Source of the DNA: Thermophagus sp052400625 | GTDB lineage: Bacteria; Bacteroidota; Bacteroidia; Bacteroidales; Marinilabiliaceae | Assembly: GCA_052400625.1 (NCBI GenBank) | Contig: JBQTGH010000007.1 | Direction: 5' to 3' (one strand) | DNA length: 64,000 nt | In this document: positions 51,901 to 60,480 of the stretch, one piece after another | How positions within the stretch are numbered: position 1 is the stretch's first letter | Layout: each line of letters opens with the position of its first letter | Position numbers and translations under genes: made by a program | The notes under the pieces: model-generated | Database searches by the model: none | What the model saw: only the letters and a program-made list of their open reading frames with translations | What the model was told of the DNA's origin: nothing

Positions 51901-52238
51901 ATAGTTATAAAGGCGACCGCTTCCCCGTTGGTTATCTGAAGGATGATGAATTGCCGGTGTTTACGGAGAAGGAGTTACCATTAAAACAAGAGGATGTTAT
52001 TTATCTTTTTTCGGATGGTTTACCCGATCAGTTTGGTGGTCCCAATCGTAAAAAGTTTAAATACAGAAGATTCCGATTGCTTCTGCTCAACCACCATCAA
52101 CTGCCTTTTTCGGAGCAAAAATCCATCTTACACCAAAAAGTAGAGGAATGGATGAATGGAGAAAATGAACAGATCGATGATATGCTGGTCCTGGGATTTA
52201 TGCCTCTGGAAGGTTTTATTGCCGGGGAAACGGAATAA
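48915..52238 (+). CDS. Two-propeller sensor with Y_Y_Y domain and SpoIIE/PP2C phosphatase
   Basis: A 1107-residue membrane signalling protein. I start at GTG 48915, giving MKKYFIYLTLLLLPLHIEFA as signal peptide; the frame opens 13 codons earlier. About 12-14 regulator-propeller blades follow (FLWIGTEDGLNRY, NLWIGTKNNGLNKL, IFWVGTLFNGLYKI, NLWVGTRFGLYRI and more), enough for two seven-bladed periplasmic propellers. Then come a Y_Y_Y module, a TM helix at about 785-810, a coiled coil, and a PP2C-like Ser/Thr phosphatase with DIVSGDFFWF, AAVDCTGHGVPGAFMS, LFSDGLPDQFGG and IDDMLVLGF metal motifs intact. Usually such sensors carry a histidine kinase; here the output is a phosphatase, pointing to an anti-sigma/antagonist partner-switch target, not seen nearby. 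Confidence 0.9.
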   Translation: MKKYFIYLTLLLLPLHIEFAVAKTGDDVPNFSIKDGLSSNSITVIFQDSFGFLWIGTEDGLNRYDGYEFVTFRHNPSDENSISGNHILAITQDKKQNLWIGTKNNGLNKLDYASGKFSTFLAHPDSSNSLPENGVFGLLIDNQGRLWVKTLSYLSLFKGDSAGFENYGHFSNVFNLSESSRYPIIQESDSLILVGTKDGLNRFNIASKIFTRFTERSDDGFSCRSTIYDILPLTYQKYLVASSTGLELMTIGEKLEFDAQFSFFDNRDFTVQKLVNGNNGTLFAGTSRGLKIVDAVSGKELEFPDPQGRKITKHITSIFQDRSGIFWVGTLFNGLYKIDLSPAKFHTFPFSNSVVQDELNSFNFQSVCQHEDGSLWFGTPDAGIYRFFPKTNRAKKYKVPGRNEREDGSLGVYVLYEDKSGKLWAGTNSGLFFYEGLSDQFVAFDNHLEFGIENLLKTNHIYALQNDLDGNLWVGTRFGLYRIDGQNVFSYFSDNRESNGLLSDHIHALCLDERGNLWIGTSEGLNYLDHESKQFRRVDFRGMNGNKLRTSVLSINLSYQGKILIGTRSGLWELDAPNARPQMVPGYADLSNDVIKAVVADHTNRIWVATNKGIACLNPDGTTFNFDVRDGLPDYVFNNNSVYRNKEGTLFFGSADGLCWFHPDSLSYNLTKPTPAFTRISVTEKGNKKTNLWTNRKLLELRYKPFTDIEVEFSGLEFTHPSKNRYKVFLEGYDSGWRPVTFENRVSFSNLLPGDYTLKVIASNNDFTWNNDPLVLQISIKPPLWMSNYAFAFYFLVIIFVIHIFISYRIRHYRKMNRELQEKTVNKKQIEDQRKVLTRINLSLTDSINYARRIQRAMLPSEHAFSKVFPKSFVYLRAKDIVSGDFFWFFEKGDKVFVAAVDCTGHGVPGAFMSIIGMDLLKNVVEFQGVESPSRILEIMNGELIRTLHHDPPSLTDGNVKDGMDLSLLVIDRKEKKLTFSGAYNGFYLIRDNELHSYKGDRFPVGYLKDDELPVFTEKELPLKQEDVIYLFSDGLPDQFGGPNRKKFKYRRFRLLLLNHHQLPFSEQKSILHQKVEEWMNGENEQIDDMLVLGFMPLEGFIAGETE

Positions 52239-52262
52239 TTCTTTTGGGGGCTCAAATGATAC

Positions 52263-54011
52263 CTATAGGTGTCGTTCTATCATTTTTAACAGATCTTCCG
52301 GTTGGAACGGTTTGCAGATAAAATCGTCCATGCCGGATGCCAGACAACGTTCCTTGTCTTCCTGAAAGGCATTGGCTGTTACAGCAATTATCGGTGTGTG
52401 GGAATCGGTACTCTGCTCTATTTCCCGGATTTTTCGGGTCGCCTTCAGACCATCCATTAGAGGCATTTGAATGTCCATGAGTATAAGGTCGTATTTCATC
52501 CGTCCGAATTTGGCCAATACCTCTTTGCCGTTGGATGCCACATCTACTCTTTTTACCGAATTTTTAATGTATAGCTGGATGATTTGCTGATTGCTTAAAT
52601 TATCTTCCGCCAACAGTATATTGGCATCTTGCAGAGCCTTCCTCTGACTTGGCGTTCGTTCATTAAAAAAAATCTTGGGTTTTATCCGAATCTGTTCACC
52701 GATTGCTTCAAAATTATCATAAAAGGTGGAGGTAAACTCAAAAATGGTTTTATGGCCTTCCGGATGAATACGAAATGTTTTACCTTCCGATTCGATAATC
52801 TTCAAGGTTATGCCAAGGTCCAAATAATCGATGATGCGGCTATGGTTAATCCTGTCAATGTCTTTAGAGTTGAAGAATCCTTCTTCCGAGAGGACGGAAT
52901 GACTGATCGGAATCGTCATGTTGGAGAGCACCCTGAACAACAATTCTATTTTGCCGGGCATTTCTTCCATCCGTTCCACTTCAATGGTAACTGTTCTGTT
53001 GGTTTGGTGGTTGTGATTAAGGATGCTGTTGAGAATGTTTAATAATATCTGTTTTATTTTTATGTCATTGCCCCTTAGTGTGTTGGGGATATCTGCCGCT
53101 AATATGAGATTGAACCGGAGCTTTTTCTTGCCTGAACTTCTCGAGAATAGCCGGACAGTATTATTCAGCAATGTATATAGGTTAAAATTGATAATTCTTT
53201 CCGGCTCCTGGAGTACGGTTTGAGAAGAAAAAACCAGGTTGTTCACAGCATCGATCAGATTGTTGGCGGAGGCCCGGATGGTATTGAGGTAGTCCTTTTG
53301 TTTTTCTTCCATCGGGGTGCTTTCCAAAAGTTCAAGGATGCCGGTTATGTTATTTAGAGGAGTCCTGATCTGATACGATAATTTGTTGATTAAATTTTCC
53401 TGGGCCCTGTTTTGATTGTCGGACTCCAGAATTTGTCGTTCTTTTTCCAGCGATACTTCCGAACGGATAAACTGAATCGTATACCCGATAAAAAAAGAAA
53501 TTACATAGGTGGTGGTTAAAAAGATTTTTTGGCCTGTCGTATAGGACGCTATCCAGGAATAGGGACTGACGGGAATGAAAAAACAGATGAATAGGATTAC
53601 TAAAAGGGATAACGACCAATATCCCCCCCTTTTTCTTCCCGCAATCGTTAATGACAACAGTGGGAAAAATACCGACCAGTATCCATCAAATCCTGTATTC
53701 CCCCCCGTGATGAACAAACCCAAAAATGTCAATGACAATAAAATGAGTACCGAAATTTGTCGGGGTAATTCCTTTTGGGTTTTGAATAAAAAGTAGGTGG
53801 CAGCAAACAGTAACACCAGAAATAGAAGAAAAGCTGCCAGAATCAGATTCTCATTAATAAGGGAAAAGATTCCCTGTATGAGGGTGGCAAAGAAAAATAT
53901 AAAATGGGTAATATTGGTCAACAGTAACCTGGTCCCGGACTCCATATCTGTTTGATCGTCTCTGTCGGGAATAAACTGGCTGATTATCTGGTTGAAAAAC
54001 TGTGCAAACAT
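52263..54011 (-). CDS. Degenerate hybrid histidine kinase with intact receiver
   Basis: 582 residues. Five or six N-terminal TM helices (~30-182), then a HisKA-like helix where SHEIRTPLN reads SYQIRTPLN: the phospho-acceptor His is Tyr213. The ATPase-like region (to ~430) has a weak N box (NILNSILNHN) and no recognisable DxGxG or GxGLG boxes. The C-terminal receiver (463-582) is complete: Glu469/Asp470, Asp513 in LMDIQMP, Thr545 and Lys567 in CKPF. It therefore probably cannot phosphorylate itself, and the receiver would be fed by another kinase. Convergent with the SpoIIE gene across a 24-bp gap. Confidence 0.85.
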   Translation of the reverse strand: MFAQFFNQIISQFIPDRDDQTDMESGTRLLLTNITHFIFFFATLIQGIFSLINENLILAAFLLFLVLLFAATYFLFKTQKELPRQISVLILLSLTFLGLFITGGNTGFDGYWSVFFPLLSLTIAGRKRGGYWSLSLLVILFICFFIPVSPYSWIASYTTGQKIFLTTTYVISFFIGYTIQFIRSEVSLEKERQILESDNQNRAQENLINKLSYQIRTPLNNITGILELLESTPMEEKQKDYLNTIRASANNLIDAVNNLVFSSQTVLQEPERIINFNLYTLLNNTVRLFSRSSGKKKLRFNLILAADIPNTLRGNDIKIKQILLNILNSILNHNHQTNRTVTIEVERMEEMPGKIELLFRVLSNMTIPISHSVLSEEGFFNSKDIDRINHSRIIDYLDLGITLKIIESEGKTFRIHPEGHKTIFEFTSTFYDNFEAIGEQIRIKPKIFFNERTPSQRKALQDANILLAEDNLSNQQIIQLYIKNSVKRVDVASNGKEVLAKFGRMKYDLILMDIQMPLMDGLKATRKIREIEQSTDSHTPIIAVTANAFQEDKERCLASGMDDFICKPFQPEDLLKMIERHL

Positions 54012-54286
54012 CTTTTGGGTCTTTTTCTGTCGGTTGAGGATTTCTCCTGAAAAGCAGGGTGTAAATTTTTACTTTTTAAAATAGGAGTAGCCATAACGAT
54101 TGGTTAAATATCGGAAATTTTTTGTTTATTTAGGGCGGATGAATGGCATAACATCTAATCTTTATTGAGTATTAAAATGAACTGTTCATGGCCCGGTTTT
54201 TCGTTAATTGTATTTGGTTGGTTGCTAGGTTGATTCATTCGAAACTTTTGGATTCAATAAGTTAAATTAATTATATACCAATAAAA

Positions 54287-55132
54287 ATGAAACGACTCTC
54301 TTTATTGTTAGTGCTGATTTCATTTCAGCTGATTGCTTTTGCTCAGGAGCATGTTCCGGAATTGAAAGATTATCAGAATTTTGCTAAAAGCAAAACGCTG
54401 GTGCTGTTGGAGAAGAATCCAATGAGTGACTTTAATCTGGTTATCCGGAAGGTGATGAAAAACACCTGGACGCTGACTCCTTACGAATTTATTGATGATG
54501 CTGAATTTGAAGCCTATCGGAATAATTCCAATTATTCTTTTTTGATGATTACCATTGCATCGTTTGACAAAGACCGCACAAAAGCCAGGTACCGTTTTCT
54601 GAGTTTGCTCAGGGCCGAACGGGGAAAAAGCGTCCGTGATATGCCCGATCTCTGTTCCCTTCCGTTGAGCTATGTCCAGGTGGAAGACGATAATTATAGT
54701 TATAAGATTGAAGCCTTCTTGAGGTTTATGCAAAATCATGTTCAATTGATGTTGGACCATCCCGAATTGATCGGAAGCGATCCGTTTAAGTATTACAACA
54801 AAAAGAAAAAAGAGGAACTGGCTCAAAAAACGCTTTTCCTTGTTAAGGACGATTTGGCCCGAGATATTGATACCGAGGCTGAGATTAGGGCTATTTATCC
54901 TCATGATTTTAAAATTGTTACCCGGGAAGAAGTGGCACAAGCCATCCGTGATCACTGGGAAGACGTTGTCTTTTTACATAAAGTGGGCCCCGAAAGTACA
55001 CGTATCAGAGCACGAGTTTATAAAGTATTGGTGGGAGCCGGTGAACCTTCAATTTATTACTTCGATTATCAAATGATGAAAAAAGCTCAGGATGATGCGT
55101 TTCAGGCCAAGGATCTGAAAAAGATCCGCTAG
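54287..55132 (+). CDS. Secreted protein of unknown function
   Basis: 281 residues with a signal peptide (MKRLSLLLVLISFQLIAFAQ, cleavage after AFAQ). The mature part is mixed alpha/beta and charged. SFLMITIASFDKDRTKARYRFLSLL and YYFDYQMMKKAQDDAFQAKD recall a secreted Bacteroidota family, but I recognise no named domain. It lies between two signalling genes and ends 23 bp from the convergent cyclase. Confidence 0.75.
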   Translation: MKRLSLLLVLISFQLIAFAQEHVPELKDYQNFAKSKTLVLLEKNPMSDFNLVIRKVMKNTWTLTPYEFIDDAEFEAYRNNSNYSFLMITIASFDKDRTKARYRFLSLLRAERGKSVRDMPDLCSLPLSYVQVEDDNYSYKIEAFLRFMQNHVQLMLDHPELIGSDPFKYYNKKKKEELAQKTLFLVKDDLARDIDTEAEIRAIYPHDFKIVTREEVAQAIRDHWEDVVFLHKVGPESTRIRARVYKVLVGAGEPSIYYFDYQMMKKAQDDAFQAKDLKKIR

Positions 55133-55155
55133 TTGTCTGAACCCATGGCGTAAAA

Positions 55156-56274
55156 TTAAAGAATTTCCGAGCCGGAATGTCGTCTGGATATATGTCCATT
55201 CGATGTTTCCGGTTTTTTTGGTTGATGCAGATAATACATCTCGATCATTCCTTTGCCTTTGACTCTTTGCGGAACGCGACGTACAAAGGTGTAGTGTGGC
55301 TCCAAGAGCTTTCTGGTCGATTCGCTGACGTTGATTTGCATGGGCCCGCCATATGCTTGCATTCGGGAGGCCATGTTTACGCTGTCCCCGAAAATATCAT
55401 AGGATAGATTGTGTTCGCTGATAAAACCCGCAATAACATTTCCGGAACTAAGGCCTATTTTGACTTCCCACTTAATGGTGTTGGTCCGGTTTCGCTGCGA
55501 GATAAAGTCACGCATTTCATTGGCCGCTTTGGCGGCCCTGAGGGCATGTTCTTTTGAATTGCTAAACAAGCCGCTCGCAGCCATATAGGCATCTCCTATG
55601 GTTTTTATTCTTACACAATTGTATTTTTGGGATATTTCGTCGAATTTGGTAAATAGCATTCGCAACTCTTCCAGTAATTTGCGGGGAGACATTCGCGTGG
55701 CTTTCTCCGTGAAGTTGACCAAATCTGCCATCAGAATGGTTACATCCTTGTAGGGACGGGGTTGGATGACAACTCCCTGAATGAGTTTTTTGGCAATTTC
55801 AGCCGGAAGAATGTTCATTAATATGTTTTGGGTCTTTTTTTGTTCCTCTTCCAGTTGGTGGGTCCGACTTTTTAATTCCCGGAGAGTATTGGCCAGTGTC
55901 ATTGCCGACCGAACTCTCGCAATCAGCTCTTCCGGTTCAATAGGCTTTTTTACATAATCAATAGCTCCCGCTTCCAGAGCTTCTTTTACTTTGTTGGAGC
56001 CGGTAAAACTGGAGATGATAATTATTGGAATATCTTGTGTCTTAGGGTTTTGTTTGAGGTTTTTTAAAGCGTCCATGCCCGATATTTCTGGCATTTCCCA
56101 ATCCAGGAGGATGAGATCAGGACGGTTTTCCATCGCCAGACGACAAGCTTCGTATCCGTTGCCGGCCCTTAAAAATTGAATATTTTCTTTTAATGAAGAC
56201 AGATGCGCCTCAACAAATTGAGCGATGCTGTCCATGTCGTCGGCAATCAGTATGGTTGGTCGGGCTGAAGCCAT
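55156..56274 (-). CDS. Response regulator with adenylate cyclase output
   Basis: 372 residues. Receiver 1-125: Asp12/Asp13, phospho-acceptor Asp58 in LILLDWEMP, and Lys110 in VKKP. A short coiled linker leads to a class III cyclase (175-350). Metal Asp184 (LMADLVNFT) and Asp228 (TIGDAYM), base-recognising Lys224 and Asp293, transition-state Asn300 and Arg304 (SVNMASRM) are all present. The Lys/Asp pair indicates ATP, hence cAMP production controlled by phosphorylation. The kinase is not adjacent, unless the receiver-bearing pseudo-kinase next door is a partner. Confidence 0.9.
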   Translation of the reverse strand: MASARPTILIADDMDSIAQFVEAHLSSLKENIQFLRAGNGYEACRLAMENRPDLILLDWEMPEISGMDALKNLKQNPKTQDIPIIIISSFTGSNKVKEALEAGAIDYVKKPIEPEELIARVRSAMTLANTLRELKSRTHQLEEEQKKTQNILMNILPAEIAKKLIQGVVIQPRPYKDVTILMADLVNFTEKATRMSPRKLLEELRMLFTKFDEISQKYNCVRIKTIGDAYMAASGLFSNSKEHALRAAKAANEMRDFISQRNRTNTIKWEVKIGLSSGNVIAGFISEHNLSYDIFGDSVNMASRMQAYGGPMQINVSESTRKLLEPHYTFVRRVPQRVKGKGMIEMYYLHQPKKPETSNGHISRRHSGSEIL

Positions 56275-56296
56275 TTATTTAGGGTTTTAAGGGTAA

Positions 56297-56304
56297 CAAA
56301 TATA
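56297..56304 (-). promoter_or_regulatory. -7 box for receiver-cyclase gene
   Basis: Minus strand TATATTTG, a full TAnnTTTG match, 23 bp upstream of the ATG at 56274. Confidence 0.5.
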
Positions 56305-56642
56305 TAGTTTTGTAATAATAGTTGTCGGAAAATATTTATCTTATTTTATTCTAGTTGTCTCTATCTTTGACGAATGCATACTAATATATAGACGAATGGA
56401 TTAAATGTGTTGAGTAATGGATATTTTGATATTGTTAAATTGTTAAGTTTTTATTGATGGTATAATTTCTTTTGTATATTTTAAGTGATGCCAATATGCT
56501 GAAGGGGGTGTGTTTTGGTTGAATCGTCTTTGGCCTTGATTGTGCCAGCTCAGGTATCAATTGGTTGGGTGAGCGAAAGGCGAATATTGGTTTAATATAA
56601 AATTTAACAGACCAAAAGCAGAGGATGCATCCATTTTCTGTT

Positions 56643-56650
56643 TATCTTTG
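56643..56650 (+). promoter_or_regulatory. Candidate -7 box for DUF4870 gene
   Basis: TATCTTTG, a full TAnnTTTG match, 178 bp before the ATG. No -33 element found. Confidence 0.35.
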
Positions 56651-56827
56651 AATAAGCAGCCCTTATGAATGTTTTTTTGAGTCCTAATCTGGTGCATCAG
56701 ATGGTTCTATGTAGGCAAGGCGTATAAGGCTTTGATGCAAACAATCTCTTGGCTTGGAAAATAGCATGGGGCGCGATCCATGAACGCGTTTATCATTGAG
56801 TTTAATGTCAAACAATTTTAAGTAGAG

Positions 56828-57187
56828 ATGGAAAAAATTTTTTCTTCAAAGACCACCGATGAAAGAAACTGGGGAATGTATTGTCATTTGGCGTCGTTTG
56901 CCGGATTAATAGTTCCTTTTGGTAACTTGCTCGGCCCACTGATTGTGTGGCTCATAAAAAAAGATGAATATGCCTTTGTGGAACAGGAAGGTAAAGAATC
57001 CTTGAATTTTCAGATTACGGTTAGTATAGCCACCCTGATTGCCGGGTTATTAAGTGTTGTCCTGATTGGAATTCCTCTTTTGATTGCAATTATTATCCTG
57101 GATTTTGTTTTTGTGATTAAGGCCATTATGGCCGCCAACGATGGACGATCTTATCAATATCCTTTTAATCTCAGATTGATTAAGTAG
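56828..57187 (+). CDS. DUF4870 membrane protein
   Basis: 119 residues; DERNWGMYCHLASFAGLIVP, GPLIVWLIKKDEYAFVEQEG and KESLNFQITVSIA are the DUF4870 signature, with three hydrophobic segments. Function unknown. Followed by a long hairpin terminator. Confidence 0.88.
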   Translation: MEKIFSSKTTDERNWGMYCHLASFAGLIVPFGNLLGPLIVWLIKKDEYAFVEQEGKESLNFQITVSIATLIAGLLSVVLIGIPLLIAIIILDFVFVIKAIMAANDGRSYQYPFNLRLIK

Positions 57188-57371
57188 TTGCTGCCCCGTA
57201 TGGTTGAGAAGGGCTTTGCCGATGGTGAAGAACAACTCATTGATCGGCCATTTTTTACAGAGGTAAGCATCCGTCAACTGATAAATCATTAGGCATTTTA
57301 TCACCATTTTGGGCAGGTTGCTGCATTCATGAGGTGATACAACAGACCCTGAAATTTTCGTTTCGCCGGAT

Positions 57372-57428
57372 AAGGAAGCTGATAATAAAGGATAAATTTG
57401 TCCTTTATTGTCAGCTTCCTTATTTTTG
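57372..57428 (+). terminator. Long hairpin terminator between DUF4870 and the next membrane gene
   Basis: AAGGAAGCTGATAATAAAGGA pairs almost perfectly with TCCTTTATTGTCAGCTTCCTT (21 bp, one T-G), loop TAAATTTG, then TATTTTTG. The stem is longer than the other terminators here. It lies 36 bp before the next start codon, so it may also act in that gene's leader. Confidence 0.75.
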
Positions 57429-57459
57429 TCCTAATATTAACTGCAAATCAACAAATCAT

Positions 57460-57915
57460 ATGAAGTTATCTCTCTTTATTGGGGCCGTAGTGCTGATGTT
57501 TTGGGCCGGAGCCGTTTGCGCCATTAGTTTTATGGAGGCCTGGATAAAATTCCAGGCCCCGGGCGTCACGCTGCCCATCGGTTTGAGTATCGGGATGCGG
57601 GTTTTTCGTGCGCTTAATCTGGTTGAATGGATCCTAGCCACCGGATATGTGGTGGTAGCCATCCGGGAATTTAAGGGGCTGAGCAATGGCATAAAATGGT
57701 TTTCGGGGGTGGTGCTGGTAATTCTCATTATTCAAAGTTTTGCATTATTGCCATCGCTTGCCGAACGCGCCCTGCGGATTATTGATGGAGAAACGCTGCC
57801 CGCATCGCCATTGCATATTATCTATGTGGTGCTGGAGCTGATTAAGGTCGTTTCTCTGGTCATTCTTTCTTTTAAGTGGTTTTTGAATGCCAACAATTCA
57901 TGTTTAAAATCCTGA
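57460..57915 (+). CDS. Small four-helix membrane protein of unknown function
   Basis: 151 residues from MKLSLFIGAVVLMFWAGAVC. The frame opens 42 codons earlier, but that part translates the hairpin above, so the downstream ATG is preferred. About four TM segments: 2-24, 45-70, 80-98 and 118-142. No family recognised. It ends 4 bp before the racemase gene and is probably cotranscribed. Confidence 0.75.
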   Translation: MKLSLFIGAVVLMFWAGAVCAISFMEAWIKFQAPGVTLPIGLSIGMRVFRALNLVEWILATGYVVVAIREFKGLSNGIKWFSGVVLVILIIQSFALLPSLAERALRIIDGETLPASPLHIIYVVLELIKVVSLVILSFKWFLNANNSCLKS

Positions 57916-57919
57916 GGTT

Positions 57920-58621
57920 ATGAAAAAGATCGGTTTGATTGGAGGATTGGGGCCGGAATCCACCGTAGAGTATTACCGGGGAATTATTGATGAATTCAAA
58001 GTCATTAATGACGGTTCGCTAAACTATCCCGACATTATTATCTATAGCGTCAATATTTCCAAATTCATCGGTTTGGTTAGTGCCGGAGAAAACCATCAGG
58101 CCATTGATTATCTGTTGACCAAGCTTCACATGCTGGAAAAGGCGGAACCTGATTTTTTGGCATTAACGGCCAATACACCGCATCTGTTTTTTAATGAATT
58201 GCAAAAAAAAGTGTCGTTGCCACTGGTTAGCATTGTTGAAGCCACTGCGGCAGAAGCTCAACGGCTAAAACTACGTAAACCGGCATTGCTGGGAACCGCG
58301 GTGACGATGAATTACCCCTTTTTTGATGAGCTGTTTAAAACGATGGGGATGCGTGTGGTGGTTCCCGGCGAAGCAGATAAAAAATATCTGAATCAGAAAC
58401 TCTTTTCGGAAATAGAACTGGGCATTTTCAAGGAGGAGACGCGGGAAGGTATCCTGACTATTATTGATCGTATGAAACAAACCGATGATATAGATGGCAT
58501 TATTCTGGGATGCACCGAATTGCCATTGATTCTGCCACAAAACGCCTACCGGGGACTGCCGGTTCTCAACACCACTCAATTGCACATAAAAGAAATTGTA
58601 AAACGGTCTATCCACGGATAG
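57920..58621 (+). CDS. Aspartate/glutamate racemase family protein
   Basis: 233 residues; MKKIGLIGGLGPESTVEYYR, first active-site motif LTANTPH and second GCTELPLIL. The first catalytic Cys of classic racemases is Thr here, while the second Cys is kept. This Thr/Cys pair is the one known for YgeA-type amino-acid racemase/epimerase (L-DER), so broad D/L activity or asymmetric catalysis is likely; substrate unknown. Confidence 0.88.
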   Translation: MKKIGLIGGLGPESTVEYYRGIIDEFKVINDGSLNYPDIIIYSVNISKFIGLVSAGENHQAIDYLLTKLHMLEKAEPDFLALTANTPHLFFNELQKKVSLPLVSIVEATAAEAQRLKLRKPALLGTAVTMNYPFFDELFKTMGMRVVVPGEADKKYLNQKLFSEIELGIFKEETREGILTIIDRMKQTDDIDGIILGCTELPLILPQNAYRGLPVLNTTQLHIKEIVKRSIHG

Positions 58622-58668
58622 CGGAAAACTTAACTGGTCCTTGATGATTGCACATCTTAAAAAACCAC

Positions 58669-59979
58669 TTAAGCCGGTTTTTCCCGTTTATTGCCGGATG
58701 GTCCGGGTGGGGTTAAGATCAGACGTAACGACGTGTTTTTGGTAATATAAAGCCAGCCCCAGTTGATGAAAATGATCAGCTTGTTCCGAACGCTTAATAT
58801 TAACATCAGATGTAAAAACATCCACACCAACCAGGCCGGATTGCCTTTGAATTTCATGAACGGAAACTCTACCACCGCTTTATTCCTGCCGATGGTGGCC
58901 ATTGTCCCCAAATTCACATATTCATAATCTTTTAGTGGTTGGTTGCGAAGGTGACGTTTCAGGTTTTTGGCCAACAGCTTTGCCTGATTGATGGCTACGT
59001 TGGCCACCTGGGGATGCCCCCTGGGATACTTGGGCGTTTCCATGTAGGCAATATCTCCAACCGCAAATAGGTTGTCGAATCCTTGTACCAGGTTATGACG
59101 ATCCACTTTTATGCGGTTGCCGGCAACTGTCACCTCGGCAGGTAACCCTTCTATGGTACGGCCGGTGACTCCGGCAGCCCAGATGACGTTCTTGGCCTTA
59201 ATTTGATCTCCCGTGCTGAGCGTTAAGGTCTGCCCGTCATAATCTTTTACCAGCGTGTTGGTTTGCAGAATGACGCCCATTTTTTTGAGATAGCGGGTGG
59301 CTGCCTCGCCCGATTGCGGACTCATATTTCCCAGAATACGATCACTCCCTTCGATCAGTCGGATGGTGAACTTGGAAAAGTCCACATCATGATAATCTTT
59401 GGGTAGAATCTCATTCTTTATTTCGGCAAAGGCGCCGGCCAATTCTACGCCGGTGGGGCCGCCGCCGACAATGGCCAGATTTAACAGACTCTCCCGTTCT
59501 GCTTTGGGGGCAGCCATCACGCGTTCGAAGGTCTGCAATATATGATTGCGAATGGTGATGGAATCATAAGTCGTCTTAAGAGAGAACGTGTTTTTCTGAA
59601 TGTTTTGGTTGCCAAAATAGTTGGTTCTGCAGCCAATGGCAATTACCAGATAGTCATAATCAAAATCACCAATGTCGGTGGTGATGGTTTGATTCTGAGG
59701 ATCAACCCGGAGTAATGAGGCCAGACGAATCTGAATATGTTTCTTGCCTTTGAAGATATTCCTAAAGGGAAACGAGATACTGGCCGGCTCTATTTGCGAG
59801 GTGGCAACCTGATAAAACAAGGGCTGAAACTGGTGGTGATTGAGGCGGTCTATCAATAAAACATTGAAAAGCCGATGGTCCAGATTACGGGCAAGCTGAA
59901 GACCGGCAAAGCCGCCCCCCACGACAATGACTCTTTTTTTTTGAACCGATGGGGTGTTCCGACTAGTGGTGCTCATCAT
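58669..59979 (-). CDS. ndh: Type II NADH:quinone oxidoreductase (NDH-2 family)
   Basis: 436 residues with two Rossmann folds: FAD-binding VVVGGGFAGLQLAR near the N-terminus and NADH-binding AIVGGGPTGVELAGAFAEI at ~170. VGDIAYMETPKYPRGHPQVA contacts the flavin, and QPLFYQVATSQIEP is typical of NDH-2. The C-terminal hydrophobic segment (WLVWMFLHLMLILSVRNKLI) anchors it to the membrane. It passes electrons from NADH to quinone without pumping. Confidence 0.92.
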   Translation of the reverse strand: MMSTTSRNTPSVQKKRVIVVGGGFAGLQLARNLDHRLFNVLLIDRLNHHQFQPLFYQVATSQIEPASISFPFRNIFKGKKHIQIRLASLLRVDPQNQTITTDIGDFDYDYLVIAIGCRTNYFGNQNIQKNTFSLKTTYDSITIRNHILQTFERVMAAPKAERESLLNLAIVGGGPTGVELAGAFAEIKNEILPKDYHDVDFSKFTIRLIEGSDRILGNMSPQSGEAATRYLKKMGVILQTNTLVKDYDGQTLTLSTGDQIKAKNVIWAAGVTGRTIEGLPAEVTVAGNRIKVDRHNLVQGFDNLFAVGDIAYMETPKYPRGHPQVANVAINQAKLLAKNLKRHLRNQPLKDYEYVNLGTMATIGRNKAVVEFPFMKFKGNPAWLVWMFLHLMLILSVRNKLIIFINWGWLYITKNTSLRLILTPPGPSGNKREKPA

Positions 59980-60119
59980 ATTATGTAAGAATTATAAATC
60001 TTGCTCAATGACATTGTTTTCGGGAGACTTTCCCGACCAGGCATCGGGTCTATGATCCCCAATAAATACGGTCGGTTTATTCTATTGATGATTGCCGGCC
60101 CCAAAGAGTGTCCTTCGGG

Positions 60120-60392
60120 TTAAAGTGCCAAAACCCCTTCGATGGCCGTGGCCTCCTGCGTAATTTTTACGATGTCGTCGGGGGTGTGCATCTCTGCCTG
60201 GCAGGTCACCGCCACGTAATGAAGGCTCCTGGTATGGTTGAACGAGACTTTCCCTTTCTCCGGTAGCAACGAAACCACCTTATCTACTTTGCCGTACTGG
60301 TTCGGTACGATGAATTTGAACATATAGAGTTGGGGCCATTCCCGTATATCGTCCAGTAACCTTCTTAGTCCTCTGTAATCCTTTAATGCCAT
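60120..60392 (-). CDS. DUF493 family (YbeD-like) protein
   Basis: 90 residues; YMFKFIVPNQYGKVDKVVSL, SLHYVAVTCQAEMHTPDDIV and EGVLAL fit the ACT-like DUF493 fold. YbeD-like proteins are small putative regulators of unknown ligand. It lies 88 bp after mtaB on the same strand. Confidence 0.85.
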   Translation of the reverse strand: MALKDYRGLRRLLDDIREWPQLYMFKFIVPNQYGKVDKVVSLLPEKGKVSFNHTRSLHYVAVTCQAEMHTPDDIVKITQEATAIEGVLAL

Positions 60393-60480
60393 ATGGTGTT
60401 GATTGATTGCTAAAAAAAATCGTTAAAAAAAGCCTCTTAAATCAGAACTTCTCAAATCTAACGGTCCTTAAATCTAAATT

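Larger units (their letters stand above)
56275..56827. other. Intergenic region between the cyclase and DUF4870 genes
   Basis: 553 bp. It contains the cyclase -7 box at 56297-56304 (minus) and two plus-strand TATCTTTG boxes (56362-56369 and 56643-56650), which could start transcription toward the DUF4870 gene. No ORF, RNA or repeat recognised. Confidence 0.45.
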
